Shown: positions 6,794 through 16,457, numbered from the stretch's first letter. The stretch: DNA of 64,000 nucleotides from Curtobacterium sp. ER1/6 (GCF_001742745.1 NZ_MJAK01000005.1:124001-188000), one strand, 5' to 3'. A program made the numbers and translations. Notes: a model not told the origin generated them from the letters alone.

Positions 6794-9700
6794 TGTACCT
6801 GCACCGACTCGAGCTCCGGGCGATCGGACCGTACCCGGAGCTCGTCACCATCGACTTCGCGGCGCTCGCCGCGTCCGGGGTGTTCCTGCTCGAGGGGCCG
6901 ACGGGCTCCGGCAAGTCGACGATCATCGACGCCGTGGTGTTCGCCCTGTACGGCGGGCTCGCGGGCGAGGGCTCGACCCACGACCGACTGCACAGCCAGC
7001 ACGCCGACCCGGGTGTCGAGCCCTTCGTCGAGCTCGTCTTCGAGACCGGTGCGGGGGTGTACCGGGTGCGCCGGACGCCGCAGTACGACCGCCCGAAGCA
7101 GCGCGGAGCGGGGACGGTCCGGCAGCAGGCGTCCGCCCAGCTCTTCCGCCTCGCACACCCGGCGGACGCGATCGGCGAGCCCGTGTCCTCGCGCATCCCC
7201 GAGATCGGACTCGAGGTCACCCGGGTGGTGGGGCTCGACCGCGCGCAGTTCCTGCAGACCGTCGTCCTGCCGCAGGGCGAGTTCGCCCGCTTCCTCCGGT
7301 CGCCCGGTGAGGACCGCCGGAAGCTCCTGCAGTCCCTGTTCGGCACGCAGGTCTACGACCGCACGGCCGACGAGCTCGCGGCACGACGGCGGGCGGTGCA
7401 GGCCGAGGTCGAGGCTGCCGACGCCCGGGTCCGTGACGCCCTCGCCCGCTTCGCACAGGCGGCGGGGACGGCTGCCGACGAGCAGTCGGCCGCCGACGAC
7501 CACGCGGTGGCCGACGACCACGCGGTGGCCGACGAGCACGCGGTGTCCGCGACGCTGCACGCGCTGCAGGCCGCGGCGTCGGAGGCCGTGACCCGGCGCG
7601 CCAACGCGGTCGCCGCACTCGACCGGGCGCGCGCGCACGAGCAGGACGTCGCCGCGCGGCTCGCCGCCCGCGACCGACGCGCCGCGCTCCTCGCCCGGCG
7701 CCGGGAGCTCGACGAGCGGGCTCCCCGGGTCGCTGCCGCACGCGAGCGTCTGGACCTCGCGGAGCGGGCGGCGCGGGTCACCGCCTCCGCCGACGGGCTC
7801 GACGCCGCCCGCGCCCGGGCCGCTGACACCGCCGGAGCCGCGTCCGACCTGCGACGCCGCTCGGGCATCCCGGACACGGCGGACGTGGTCGCCCGTCGCG
7901 CCGACGTCGCCACGTGCCTCGGAGCGGTGCGGCACCTCGTGCCGGTCGAGGACACGATCGCCGGGCGCCGACGTGCGCTGGCGGACGCCGCCGCACGGGC
8001 CGGACGCCTCGCTGAGCGCATCCGCGAGCTCGACGTCGCGCTCGAGGCCCGCCCCGCCGGACGGACCGCCCTGGTCGAGGACGCGCGGGCCGCAGCGACG
8101 GCGGCGTCCGACGCCGAGGCCGCGCGGGCCGAGACGGAACAGGTGCGGCAGCTCCGGGCCGACCTCGACGCCCGGGACGCCTCCGTCGCCGCCGTCGCCG
8201 CTGCCGAACCGGTCGTCGCCGACCGGCGTCGGCGTGCGGAAGAGCTCCTCGAGGCGGAGCGGTCCCTGCGCGCCCGTCGCATCGCCGGCCTGGCGGGCGA
8301 GCTCGGCGCCGCACTCGTGCCCGGCGACCCGTGCCCGGTGTGCGGCGCGATGGAGCACCCGGCGGTCGCCGTACCGCAGTCCGACCACCCCGACGCCGAC
8401 AGCGTGGAGGCCGCCGCCGCTGCGACCCGCGCCGCCGAGGCCGCCCTGGCCGAGGCCGCGACGGACCTGGCGGTCGAGCGAGCCGCGCTCGAGCGGCTCC
8501 GCGCAGCCGTCGGGGACGCCGACGCCACGACCCTGGCCGAACGGGCAGCGGCGGCAGCGGCGCGGCTCCGCACCGCCCGCGACGCCGCCGTCCGCGTCGC
8601 GGAGCTCGAGGGCCGACGCACCGCCTTCGACGACGAGACCCGGGCGCTCGAGCGCGAGCACCACGCCGTGCAGGCCGACCGCGCGGTCCTGGTGGCCACG
8701 AGCGCGGCGGACGAGGATCGGCTGGGGCAGGACGCCGCGGCGGTCGCGGATGCGGTCGACCGAGCCGGGGAGCTGCTGGCCGACCCGTGGGCGACCAGCG
8801 ACCAGGAGCCGGACGCCGGTGCCGATGCCGTCCCGTCGCTGCGCGCGGCGGTGGATGCGCTCGAGGCACTCGTCGCCCGTGCGGACGCCGTGTCCGCCGC
8901 GGACGAGCGCGCCGCTGCCGCCGCACGTGCGGTGCTCGAGCGCGAGGTCGAGGTGGCCCGGACGCTCGCCGACCACGACTTCGACTCCCTGGAGACGGCC
9001 CGGACCGCGGTGCTGTCGACCGAGCAGGCGTCGGCACTCCGGAGCGAGGTCACCGCCGCCGAGCGGGAGCACGCCGTGGTCGAGGCGGGCCTCGCCGAAC
9101 CCGGGGTCGTCGCCGCCGCGGAGGACACCGACGAGGACCTCGACGCAGAGGCTGCCCGGGCCGCACACCGCGCCGCCGTCGAGCAGGCCGACGAGGCCAC
9201 CCGTGCGGCGGTGAGCGCGACCGACCGCGCCGACGCGAGCGCGCGCTGCGCCACCGACCTCGACCGAGCCGTCCGGTCCCGCGACGCCCTCTCGGCGCGC
9301 AGCCGTGCGGTCGTCCGTCTGGCCGACGTCGCGAACGGCGCCGCCGGGGTCAACCCGACCGGCATCACGCTCGGCACCTACGTGCTGATGCGCCGCTTCG
9401 AGGACGTCGTCGCCGCGGCCAACGACCGCCTCCGTGGCATGCTCGCGGGACGGTTCACCCTCGAGACCTCGGACGAGCGCGAAGCCGGGTCCCGAGCCCG
9501 TCGGACCGGGCTCGCCCTCGCCGTCCACGACCACAGCACCGACACCCGTCGTGCACCCGGGAGCCTGTCGGGCGGCGAGACCTTCACGGTCTCCCTCTGC
9601 CTCGCGCTCGGGCTCGCCGACGTCGTGCAGGCCGAGGCGGGCGGGGTGTCGCTCGGCACGCTGTTCGTCGACGAGGGCTTCGGGACGCTCGACCCGGAGA

Positions 9701-9858
9701 CGCTCGACGACGTCATCGGGCAGCTCGCACGGCTCACGGCGGGTGGCCGTCAGGTCGGCATCGTCAGCCATGTCGAGGAGCTCAAGCAGCGCATTCCGGA
9801 GCGGATCGCGGTCCGGCGCACGCCGGACGGCGGGTCTCGCGTCACGACGACGGTCTGA
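6793..9858 (+). CDS. sbcC: Exonuclease SbcCD, ATPase subunit SbcC
   Basis: Rad50-like SMC ATPase, 1021 aa. Walker A GPTGSGKST spans residues 35-43; two long Ala/Arg/Glu-rich coiled-coil arms flank the zinc hook CPVC (Cys514, Cys517). The ABC signature SLSGGE starts at residue 924 and Walker B FVDEGFGTLD has D960/E961. Within the first arm three 18-bp in-frame repeats encode ADDHAV-type hexapeptides (7492-7545). Long open frames on the opposite strand here are GC-bias shadows. Confidence 0.97.
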   Translation: MYLHRLELRAIGPYPELVTIDFAALAASGVFLLEGPTGSGKSTIIDAVVFALYGGLAGEGSTHDRLHSQHADPGVEPFVELVFETGAGVYRVRRTPQYDRPKQRGAGTVRQQASAQLFRLAHPADAIGEPVSSRIPEIGLEVTRVVGLDRAQFLQTVVLPQGEFARFLRSPGEDRRKLLQSLFGTQVYDRTADELAARRRAVQAEVEAADARVRDALARFAQAAGTAADEQSAADDHAVADDHAVADEHAVSATLHALQAAASEAVTRRANAVAALDRARAHEQDVAARLAARDRRAALLARRRELDERAPRVAAARERLDLAERAARVTASADGLDAARARAADTAGAASDLRRRSGIPDTADVVARRADVATCLGAVRHLVPVEDTIAGRRRALADAAARAGRLAERIRELDVALEARPAGRTALVEDARAAATAASDAEAARAETEQVRQLRADLDARDASVAAVAAAEPVVADRRRRAEELLEAERSLRARRIAGLAGELGAALVPGDPCPVCGAMEHPAVAVPQSDHPDADSVEAAAAATRAAEAALAEAATDLAVERAALERLRAAVGDADATTLAERAAAAAARLRTARDAAVRVAELEGRRTAFDDETRALEREHHAVQADRAVLVATSAADEDRLGQDAAAVADAVDRAGELLADPWATSDQEPDAGADAVPSLRAAVDALEALVARADAVSAADERAAAAARAVLEREVEVARTLADHDFDSLETARTAVLSTEQASALRSEVTAAEREHAVVEAGLAEPGVVAAAEDTDEDLDAEAARAAHRAAVEQADEATRAAVSATDRADASARCATDLDRAVRSRDALSARSRAVVRLADVANGAAGVNPTGITLGTYVLMRRFEDVVAAANDRLRGMLAGRFTLETSDEREAGSRARRTGLALAVHDHSTDTRRAPGSLSGGETFTVSLCLALGLADVVQAEAGGVSLGTLFVDEGFGTLDPETLDDVIGQLARLTAGGRQVGIVSHVEELKQRIPERIAVRRTPDGGSRVTTTV
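7492..7545 (+). repeat. Three 18-bp tandem repeats inside sbcC
   Basis: GCCGACGACCACGCGGTG is repeated three times, the last with one change. It adds (ADDHAV)3 to the coiled-coil arm, an unusual acidic/His insertion likely made by slippage. Confidence 0.85.
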
Positions 9859-9902
9859 GCCGGGTCACCGGTACGACGGCGCTCCGGCAGGAGCCGCTAC
9901 GG

Positions 9903-10079
9903 CTACGGCGACGGTGTGGCGTCCACCGTGCCGTCGGGCGGCGGCAGGATGTCCGCGGCGATCCACGGGAACACCCAGGTGAAGAGCGCGTAGACGATCA
10001 CGGCGAGCAGCACGAGCAGCTCGAGGACCTTCAGGGCGGCGGGGCCGGGCAGGATCCGCCAGACGAACGGGAAGATCAC
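9903..10079 (-). CDS. Small single-TM protein coupled to the sortase
   Basis: A 58-aa protein starting VIFPFVWRILPGP. It has one strong TM (LELLVLLAVIVYALFTWVFPWIA, about residues 19-41) and a short Pro/Asp tail. The GTG start overlaps the sortase stop by 4 nt (GTGA), so translation is coupled. Such mini membrane proteins beside class E sortases may be accessory subunits. I do not recognise a named family. Confidence 0.75.
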   Translation of the reverse strand: MIFPFVWRILPGPAALKVLELLVLLAVIVYALFTWVFPWIAADILPPPDGTVDATPSP

Positions 10080-10882
10080 TTCGGCGTCTCCGAGAGTTCC
10101 TTGGGGGTGCCCTCCGAGACGGGCATCCAGTAGTCGAGCTTGGCGTGCGTGACGTACCGCTCCTTGGCCGACCACATCGGGTGGCACGCGGTGAGGGTGA
10201 GCCAGCGGTCCTCGGCGGTCGGCGTGACCCCGGGCTGGTTCGGCACCGGCGCGATCGTCTCGATCTTGTCCGGCGTCACGATCTGGGAGTCGGTGACCTT
10301 GTAGACGTACCAGACGTCGAAGTCCTTCGCCTTGTCCGTCACCCGGACGACGATCGGGTCGCCCGGCTTCAGGTCGGCGATCTGGTTGAGCGGCTTGCCG
10401 TAGGTCACGCGGTGCCCGGCGACGGCGAAGTTGCCCTCGGCGCCCGGCATGGCGGTGTCCTGGTAGTGGCCGAGGCCGATCGTGTTGAGCACGCGCTCGC
10501 GGTCCGTGCCCTCGCCGATCGGGCGGAGGTAGTCCGCGCCGAAGCGGGGGATCTGCATGGTCCCGAACACGTCCGTCAGGTCCGGCGGCTCGGCGAGTAC
10601 CGGTGCCTCGCCGCGGTGCTCGGAGCCCTCGAGCTTCGGTGCCTGCTGCTGCCCGAGGTCGTCGACGAGCTTGGTCTGCTCGTTCACGGCGACGACGTCG
10701 GTCCACCACGCGGTCCACGCGACGTAGAGCCCGGTGCCGGCGCCCGCGATGATGAGGAGCTCGGCCAGCAGTGAGACGAGCGCTCCGCCGACGGACTGGC
10801 GACGTCGAGTGCGCCGTGGCGGCCGCTGGTCCTCGGCGTCGCGCTCCGAGCTGCGCGACGGGGCGGTGTCGTGTGCGGTCAC
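10076..10882 (-). CDS. Class E sortase
   Basis: A 268-aa membrane transpeptidase that would anchor LPxTG/LAxTG-type proteins to peptidoglycan. It has an Arg-rich cytoplasmic N-terminus, one TM (about residues 31-55), then the sortase barrel. Catalytic His is in FAVAGHRVTYG, Cys in LTLTACHP, and Arg in the following ERYVTHAKL. TACHP and the long N-terminus are class E hallmarks. GTG start 10882 is preceded by CAGGAG; TATACC further upstream could be its -10. No sortase substrate is next to it. Confidence 0.92.
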   Translation of the reverse strand: MTAHDTAPSRSSERDAEDQRPPRRTRRRQSVGGALVSLLAELLIIAGAGTGLYVAWTAWWTDVVAVNEQTKLVDDLGQQQAPKLEGSEHRGEAPVLAEPPDLTDVFGTMQIPRFGADYLRPIGEGTDRERVLNTIGLGHYQDTAMPGAEGNFAVAGHRVTYGKPLNQIADLKPGDPIVVRVTDKAKDFDVWYVYKVTDSQIVTPDKIETIAPVPNQPGVTPTAEDRWLTLTACHPMWSAKERYVTHAKLDYWMPVSEGTPKELSETPK

Positions 10883-10991
10883 GGTGCTCCTGATCCAGGT
10901 GGTGGTCGAACAGGTATAGCAGACCACGACGACGAGCCGGTGGGGGTGTGGACGGACCGGGCGGTGCACGGTGCGGGGCTACCGTGGCGGG

Positions 10992-11465
10992 ATGACCACG
11001 ATCTTCCGTCCGTTCCGGTCCGACGACACCGAGGCGGTCGTCGCGCTCTGGGAGGCCTGCGGACTCGTCCGTCCGTGGAACGACCCCCGGCGGGACATCG
11101 CGCGCAAGGTCGCCGAGCAGCCCGAGCTCTTCCTCGTCGCGGTCGAGGACGGCGCCGTCGAGGCCGGCGCCGTCGAGACCGGCGAGGACCGCGCGGCGCC
11201 GGAGCTCGTGGGCGTCGGCATGGCCGGCTACGACGGGCACCGCGGCTGGGTGAACTACCTCGCGGTCCGACCCGCCCAGCAGGGGACCGGACTCGGGCGC
11301 GCCTTCATGGCCGAGTTCGAACGACTCCTGACCGACCGCGGCTGCCCGAAGATCAACGTGCAGGTCCGCGAGGGCAACGAGCAGGTGCTCGGCTTCTACG
11401 CCTCGCTCGGGTACGCCCCCGACCGTGCGGTGTCCCTCGGCAAGCGGCTCATCGCGGACGACTGA
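10992..11465 (+). CDS. GNAT family N-acetyltransferase
   Basis: A 157-aa GNAT of the RimI/YpeA type. The acetyl-CoA loop is VRPAQQGTGLGRAFM, preceded by the strand VNYLAV; the C-terminal NVQVREGNEQVLGFYASLGY is the usual Asn/Tyr end. ATG 10992 is preferred to an upstream GTG because TACCGT (10980-10985) ends 6 nt before it, a leaderless layout. Substrate unknown. Confidence 0.88.
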   Translation: MTTIFRPFRSDDTEAVVALWEACGLVRPWNDPRRDIARKVAEQPELFLVAVEDGAVEAGAVETGEDRAAPELVGVGMAGYDGHRGWVNYLAVRPAQQGTGLGRAFMAEFERLLTDRGCPKINVQVREGNEQVLGFYASLGYAPDRAVSLGKRLIADD

Positions 11466-11497
11466 GCGAGCTCGACGACCGAGCGAGCTCGACGACC
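11464..11497. repeat. Tandem 17-bp direct repeat
   Basis: GAGCGAGCTCGACGACC occurs twice head to tail, starting in the GNAT stop codon. It lies in the 39-bp gap between convergent genes. Confidence 0.7.
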
Positions 11498-11504
11498 GAG
11501 CGAC

Positions 11505-12506
11505 CTACGCGAGCGCGAGACCGACCGAGGCCGCGAACGCCAGCGCGATGCCCGTCCACTGCACGCCGGTGAGCCGCTCGCGCAGGGCCACCCCGGCGAG
11601 CACGACCGTGCCGACGGGGTAGAGCGCGTTGAGGACGCTGACGACCGGCAGCGTCGCGTCGTCCGTCCCGACGTGCAGCGCGGCCTGGATGCAGGCGTTC
11701 GCGAGCGCGTCGAGCAGCCCGCAGGCGACGACGGCGACGACCGCCCGGCGCGACCAGCGCGACGAGCGCGACGAGCGCGACGAGCGCGACGAGCGCGACG
11801 AGCGCGACGAGCGCGACGAGCGCGACGAGCGCGACGAGCGCGGGGTGACCGCGGCAGACCGCCCGGGGTGGGCCGTCGTGCCGGGATCCGCCGGGCCTCC
11901 CGTCCGACGCAGCGCGACCACGACCACCGCCGCACCCAGCACGACCGTCTGCACCACCCGCGCGACCAGCAGCGACGCGACCCCGGCGTCGGCCGGTACC
12001 GCGTCGTAGGCGAGCACGATCCCGCCGAACCCGCACCCCGCCACCGCCGCCGTGACGACACCGGTCACGGTGACCCGCGCGCCCGAGGCATCCCGCACGG
12101 CCGCGACGAGCACCACCGCGACCACCGCGACCACCAGCGCGACCGACGCCGGCACGGACAGCACCGTCCCGCGCACCAGGGCGACCACGACGGGCGTGAC
12201 GGCCGCGAACACCGCGGTCAGCGGCGACAGGACGCTCATCGGGCCGACGGCGAGGGCGCGGTAGAGCAGGAGCACCGCCACCGACCCCGAGACCCCGGCC
12301 GCCACCCCAGCGAGGACCGCCTGCCCGGAGAAGCCGGCCCCCACCACCGGCATCCCGGCCAGCAGGGGGAGCAGGCCGAGCGCGGCGGCCGCTGCGGCGA
12401 CGCGCACCGCACGGACGCGACGCGCGGCGAGGCCGCCGAGGAAGTCGGCGGCCCCGTAGACGACCGCGCCGGTCAGGCCGAGCAGGACGGTGAGCACGGC
12501 TCCCAT
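11505..12506 (-). CDS. EamA/DMT-superfamily transporter with Ser-Ser-Arg repeat loop
   Basis: A 333-aa, about 10-TM drug/metabolite transporter with two EamA halves (residues 1-150 and about 150-333). The second half ends in VVSVLNALYPVGTVVLAGVALRE, a typical EamA motif. Between TM7 and TM8 a cytoplasmic loop contains about nine SSR tripeptides from a 9-bp microsatellite. The ATG at 12506 fits the first TM; the longer frame upstream runs antisense into the divergent CPBP gene. Substrate unknown. Confidence 0.85.
   Translation of the reverse strand: MGAVLTVLLGLTGAVVYGAADFLGGLAARRVRAVRVAAAAAALGLLPLLAGMPVVGAGFSGQAVLAGVAAGVSGSVAVLLLYRALAVGPMSVLSPLTAVFAAVTPVVVALVRGTVLSVPASVALVVAVVAVVLVAAVRDASGARVTVTGVVTAAVAGCGFGGIVLAYDAVPADAGVASLLVARVVQTVVLGAAVVVVALRRTGGPADPGTTAHPGRSAAVTPRSSRSSRSSRSSRSSRSSRSSRSSRSSRWSRRAVVAVVACGLLDALANACIQAALHVGTDDATLPVVSVLNALYPVGTVVLAGVALRERLTGVQWTGIALAFAASVGLALA
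11761..11841 (+). repeat. 9-bp microsatellite, nine exact units
   Basis: GACGAGCGC is repeated nine times without change, preceded by one GACCAGCGC. On the minus strand it encodes (SSR)n in the transporter loop. Since the unit is three codons, length change alters the loop without frameshift. Confidence 0.95.
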
Positions 12507-12533
12507 CCTGCCCGGGCCGGTAGCCTCCGGAGC

Positions 12534-13580
12534 GTGAGTGTTCCGTACCACCGCCTGCCCCGTGTCGATGCCCGTTGGCGCTGGTGGCGCCCGTTGGTCG
12601 CCCTCGCGTTCCTCGTCGGGTGGTACGTCGCGAGCCAGGTCGTCATCGCCGTCGCGTACTTCGTGCCGATCGGGGCGTCGCAGGGTGCGGACGGGCTGAT
12701 GGGCCTGCAGGACGACCTGTCCAGCGGTGCCCTCGACCCGACGGACCCGCTCGTCCTGTCCCTGTCGCTCGTGTCGTTGGTCGTGCTCCTGCCGGGCATC
12801 CTGCTCGCGGTGAAGATCGCGCGTGTGGGTCCGGCCGGCATCCTGTCGTCGACGCGCTTCCGGGTGCGCTGGCGCTGGACGCTCTGGTGCCTCCTCCCCA
12901 CGCTCGTCATCGCGATCCCGATGTTCCTGGTGCAGACGTGGGGCATGTTCTCGTTCGACGGTGGCTTCGGGTGGGACCACGACGCGATCGGGCAGTCGAC
13001 GGTGTCGCTCGGCACCCTCACCCTGACCATCGCGCTGGTGCTGCTGCTCGTGCCGTTCCAGGGCGCGGCGGAGGAGTACATCTTCCGCGGCTTCCTGATG
13101 CAGACCATCGGCTCCTGGATCCCGCTCCGGGTCGTCGGCACGGTCGTCGCCGTGGCCGTCTCGACCATCGTCTTCGCCCTGCTGCACATCCCGAACGGCT
13201 ACAACGTGTGGGGCATCCTCGACGTCGGCTCGTTCGGGCTGGTCGCGGCGATCATCGTGCTCCGGACCGGCGGCATGGAGGCCACCGTCCTGCAGCACGC
13301 CTTCAACAACATCATGATCTTCGTGCTCCAGGCACCGGGGTGGTCGAAGGTCGACCTCGACTCGTCGAACGGCACGATGATCGGGTGGCTCATCACGCTC
13401 GGCACGTCGCTCGCGTTCTGGGGGATGGTCGAGGTGCTCGCGTCGTGGCGGGGGCTGGACCGTCGATTCGCCGGCAGCGAGGCACCACGCTTCCGCGGGA
13501 CCGTGCCGGTCTGGGCGGGTGGCCGTCGGTGGACCCGGCCGGGAGGCACGGGCTGGGACGTCGCGCCGGCGCGCGACTAG
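12534..13580 (+). CDS. CPBP-family intramembrane metalloprotease
   Basis: A 348-aa multipass membrane protein of the CAAX-protease/bacteriocin-processing (CPBP/Abi) family. Motif 1 EEYIFRG and the later HIPNG and HAFNN motifs supply the metal ligands. About eight TM segments are evident. GTG 12534 follows TAGCCT (12521-12526) by 7 nt, suggesting a leaderless transcript. In actinobacteria these proteins are of unknown function; proteolysis of membrane substrates is inferred from the family. Confidence 0.88.
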   Translation: MSVPYHRLPRVDARWRWWRPLVALAFLVGWYVASQVVIAVAYFVPIGASQGADGLMGLQDDLSSGALDPTDPLVLSLSLVSLVVLLPGILLAVKIARVGPAGILSSTRFRVRWRWTLWCLLPTLVIAIPMFLVQTWGMFSFDGGFGWDHDAIGQSTVSLGTLTLTIALVLLLVPFQGAAEEYIFRGFLMQTIGSWIPLRVVGTVVAVAVSTIVFALLHIPNGYNVWGILDVGSFGLVAAIIVLRTGGMEATVLQHAFNNIMIFVLQAPGWSKVDLDSSNGTMIGWLITLGTSLAFWGMVEVLASWRGLDRRFAGSEAPRFRGTVPVWAGGRRWTRPGGTGWDVAPARD

Positions 13581-13648
13581 GAGACGGCCGGCTCCGTCCC
13601 TGTGGACAGCTCCTCGGGTGTCGCCGCCCGCACGTAGGCTGTCGTGTC

Positions 13649-15493
13649 ATGAGCACCACGCAGGCGGCGGCGCCGATCGCATCGCGGGCGGCAGCGCTGG
13701 ACGTGCTGCACCGGGTGTGGGGCTACGACGACTTCCGTGGTGAACAGGCCGCGATCATCGACCAGGTGGTCAGCGGCGGCGACGCCCTGGTGCTCATGCC
13801 GACCGGCGGCGGCAAGTCGCTCTGCTACCAGGTGCCCGCGCTCGTGCGCGACGGCATCGGGGTGGTCGTCTCGCCCCTCATCGCCCTCATGCAGGACCAG
13901 GTCGACGCCCTCGCCGCGAACGGCGTCAAGGCCGCGTTCCTCAACTCGACGCAGGGGCCGGACGAACGTGCCCGGGTCGAGCGGGCGGTCGTCTCGGGCG
14001 AGGTCGACATGCTCTACCTCGCGCCCGAGCGCCTGCGGCTCGAGTCCACCCGGTCCCTGCTCGACCGTGCGCGCCTGGCCCTGTTCGCCATCGACGAGGC
14101 GCACTGCGTCGCACAGTGGGGGCACGACTTCCGCCCGGACTACCTCGAGCTCAGCGTGCTGCACGAGCGGTGGCCGACGGTGCCGCGCATCGCCCTGACC
14201 GCCACGGCGACGCCGCAGACCCACCGGGAGATCTCCGGACGGCTCGGGCTCGACGACGCCGCGCACTTCGTGGCCGACTTCGACCGTCCGAACATCCAGT
14301 ACCGCATCGAGCCGAAGACCGGCGCCCTGCAGCAGCTCCTCACCTTCATCAAGACCGAGCACCGCGGCGACGCCGGCATCGTCTACTGCCTGTCCCGCAA
14401 CTCCGTCGAACGCACGGCCGCCGCCCTCGCCGACCAGGGCATCCCCGCACTGCCGTACCACGCCGGACTCGACGCGAAGGTGCGCGAGCGCAACCAGTCA
14501 CGGTTCCTGCGCGAGGACGGCATCGTCATGGTCGCGACGATCGCCTTCGGCATGGGGATCGACAAGCCGGACGTCCGGTTCGTCGCACACCTCGACCTGC
14601 CGAAGTCGGTCGAGGGGTACTACCAGGAGACCGGCCGTGCCGGACGCGACGGGTTGCCCTCGACCGCGTGGCTCGCCTACGGCCTGAACGACGTCGTGCA
14701 GCAGCGCCGGATGATCGACCAGTCCGAGGGCGACGCCGCCCACCGGCGCCAGCTCAGTGCCCACCTCGACGCCATGCTGTCGCTCTGCGAGACGATCGAG
14801 TGCCGCCGGGTCCGGCTGCTCGCCTACTTCGGGCAGGAGTCGACGCCGTGCGGCAACTGCGACACGTGCATCGCGCCGCCCGAGCCGTGGGACGGCACCG
14901 TCCCCGCGCAGAAGTTCCTCTCCACCGTCGTCCGACTCGAGCGCGAGCGCGGCCAGCGGTACGGCGTCGCGCACCTCGTCGACATCCTGGTCGGCAAGCA
15001 GTCGCCGCGGGTGCAGGAGCTCCGGCACGACTCCCTCGCGACCTTCGGCATCGGCAGCGACCTCGGCGAGGGGGAGTGGCGCGCGGTCGCCCGGCAGCTC
15101 CTCGCGCAGGGGTACGCGGCGGTCTCCGGTGACGGGTTCGGCACGGTGGTGCTCAGCCCGACGAGCGCCGAGGTCCTGGGCGGTCGGACGCGGGTGCTCA
15201 TGCGTCGCGATCCCGTGAAGGCCTCCCGGGCATCACGGGCCCGACGGCAGCCGGTGACGGACATGCCGCAGGAGGCACTCGGGCTCTTCGAGGCGCTGCG
15301 AGCCTGGCGTGCGGCACAGGCCCGCGAGCAGGGCGTCCCCGCCTACGTCGTGTTCAACGACGCGACGCTGCGCGGGATCGCCGCGGTGAAGCCCGCGGAC
15401 GAGGACGCCCTCAGCGAGATCTCCGGCGTCGGCGGCGCGAAGCTCGAGCGCTACGGTCGAGCGGTGCTCGACGTCGTCGCCGCGCACGACTGA
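13649..15493 (+). CDS. recQ: ATP-dependent DNA helicase RecQ
   Basis: A 614-aa 3'-5' DNA helicase in recombination and fork repair. Motifs: MPTGGGKS, DEAHC, TATAT, QETGRAGRDG; zinc site from CETIEC and CGNCDTC; RQC winged helix (about 400-510); a C-terminal HRDC domain (about 535-612). ATG 13649 lies 8 nt after TAGGCT (13635-13640). Length matches complete RecQ. Confidence 0.96.
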   Translation: MSTTQAAAPIASRAAALDVLHRVWGYDDFRGEQAAIIDQVVSGGDALVLMPTGGGKSLCYQVPALVRDGIGVVVSPLIALMQDQVDALAANGVKAAFLNSTQGPDERARVERAVVSGEVDMLYLAPERLRLESTRSLLDRARLALFAIDEAHCVAQWGHDFRPDYLELSVLHERWPTVPRIALTATATPQTHREISGRLGLDDAAHFVADFDRPNIQYRIEPKTGALQQLLTFIKTEHRGDAGIVYCLSRNSVERTAAALADQGIPALPYHAGLDAKVRERNQSRFLREDGIVMVATIAFGMGIDKPDVRFVAHLDLPKSVEGYYQETGRAGRDGLPSTAWLAYGLNDVVQQRRMIDQSEGDAAHRRQLSAHLDAMLSLCETIECRRVRLLAYFGQESTPCGNCDTCIAPPEPWDGTVPAQKFLSTVVRLERERGQRYGVAHLVDILVGKQSPRVQELRHDSLATFGIGSDLGEGEWRAVARQLLAQGYAAVSGDGFGTVVLSPTSAEVLGGRTRVLMRRDPVKASRASRARRQPVTDMPQEALGLFEALRAWRAAQAREQGVPAYVVFNDATLRGIAAVKPADEDALSEISGVGGAKLERYGRAVLDVVAAHD

Positions 15494-15602
15494 GCCGCAG
15501 GACCACCGGCATCCAACGTCGATCGCGGGTGCATGCCGTTCGCGGCATGAGGCGTAGCGGGTGCTCACTACACTCGGAACCCCTGTCCACGAGGAGGCCC
15601 GG

Positions 15603-16346
15603 GTGCCCGGTTCGACGACGATCACCACCACGCTCAGCCGCACGGTGGTGACCCCGCTCGCGCGACTGCTCTGGCGTCCCCGGGTGATCGGCCGGAAGAA
15701 CGTCCCGAAGCGCGGCGCCGTCATCCTCGCGAGCAACCACCGGTCATTCATCGACTCTCCGGCGATCACCCTCCTGGCCCCGCGGAAGGTGTCCTTCCTC
15801 GCGAAGCAGGAGTACTTCACGGGCACGGGCTTCCGCGGGGCGGTGTCGCGTGCGTTCTTCGGCGGCATCGGTGCGATCGGCGTCGAGCGCGGAGCCGGAG
15901 CGGCCGCCCAGCACGCGCTCGACCTCGGACTCGAGCGACTGGAGCTGGGCGAAGCCTTCGCGATCTACCCCGAGGGGACGCGGTCCCTCGACGGCCGGCT
16001 CTACAAGGGTCGCACGGGCGTGGCCTGGCTCGCCCTGACGAGCGGGGCGCCCGTGGTGCCCGTCGCCCTCACCGGGACGGAGGACGTCCAGCCCATCGGG
16101 TCACGGCTGCCGAGGCTCGCCCGGGTGACGGTCGAGTTCGGCCAGCCGATGGATCTGTCGGGCTTCGGTGAGGCGTCGTCCGGTCGGGCTCGTCGGCACG
16201 CCACGGACGCCGTCATGGCAGCGATCCAGGAGCTCAGCGGACAGGAACCCGCCGGCACCTACAACAACCCGCCCACGACGATCGTCGAGCGGGTGAAGCA
16301 GGCGCTGCGCCGGGACGACCCGACGCAGGCGGTCGAGCCCGACTGA
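15603..16346 (+). CDS. 1-acyl-sn-glycerol-3-phosphate acyltransferase (PlsC-like)
   Basis: A 247-aa acyltransferase of phospholipid synthesis. The catalytic motif is ASNHRSFIDS (NHxxxxD), followed by VSFLAKQEYF, and the substrate-binding block is YPEGTRSLDG. GTG 15603 is chosen for the strong RBS GAGGAGG 7 nt upstream; TACACT further upstream may be the -10. Confidence 0.92.
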   Translation: MPGSTTITTTLSRTVVTPLARLLWRPRVIGRKNVPKRGAVILASNHRSFIDSPAITLLAPRKVSFLAKQEYFTGTGFRGAVSRAFFGGIGAIGVERGAGAAAQHALDLGLERLELGEAFAIYPEGTRSLDGRLYKGRTGVAWLALTSGAPVVPVALTGTEDVQPIGSRLPRLARVTVEFGQPMDLSGFGEASSGRARRHATDAVMAAIQELSGQEPAGTYNNPPTTIVERVKQALRRDDPTQAVEPD

Positions 16347-16457
16347 TCGGCCTCCTATTGCACATGCTGCATACCAGTGGTTGAATCGAAGGCGCGTCGG
16401 CCGCGTGTGCATCTCAGCCGACGGTCCCGGATCCGCCGCCGATCGGAAGGCAGCAGC

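Noticed and set aside
6001-9771. A 1256-codon minus-strand frame opposite sbcD-sbcC
   Set aside because: Third-base GC bias of the real genes keeps the antisense frame open; no motif or start signal.
11761-11841. Regular short repeats as a CRISPR array
   Set aside because: Units are 9 bp, contiguous, with no spacers, and are in frame in a gene.
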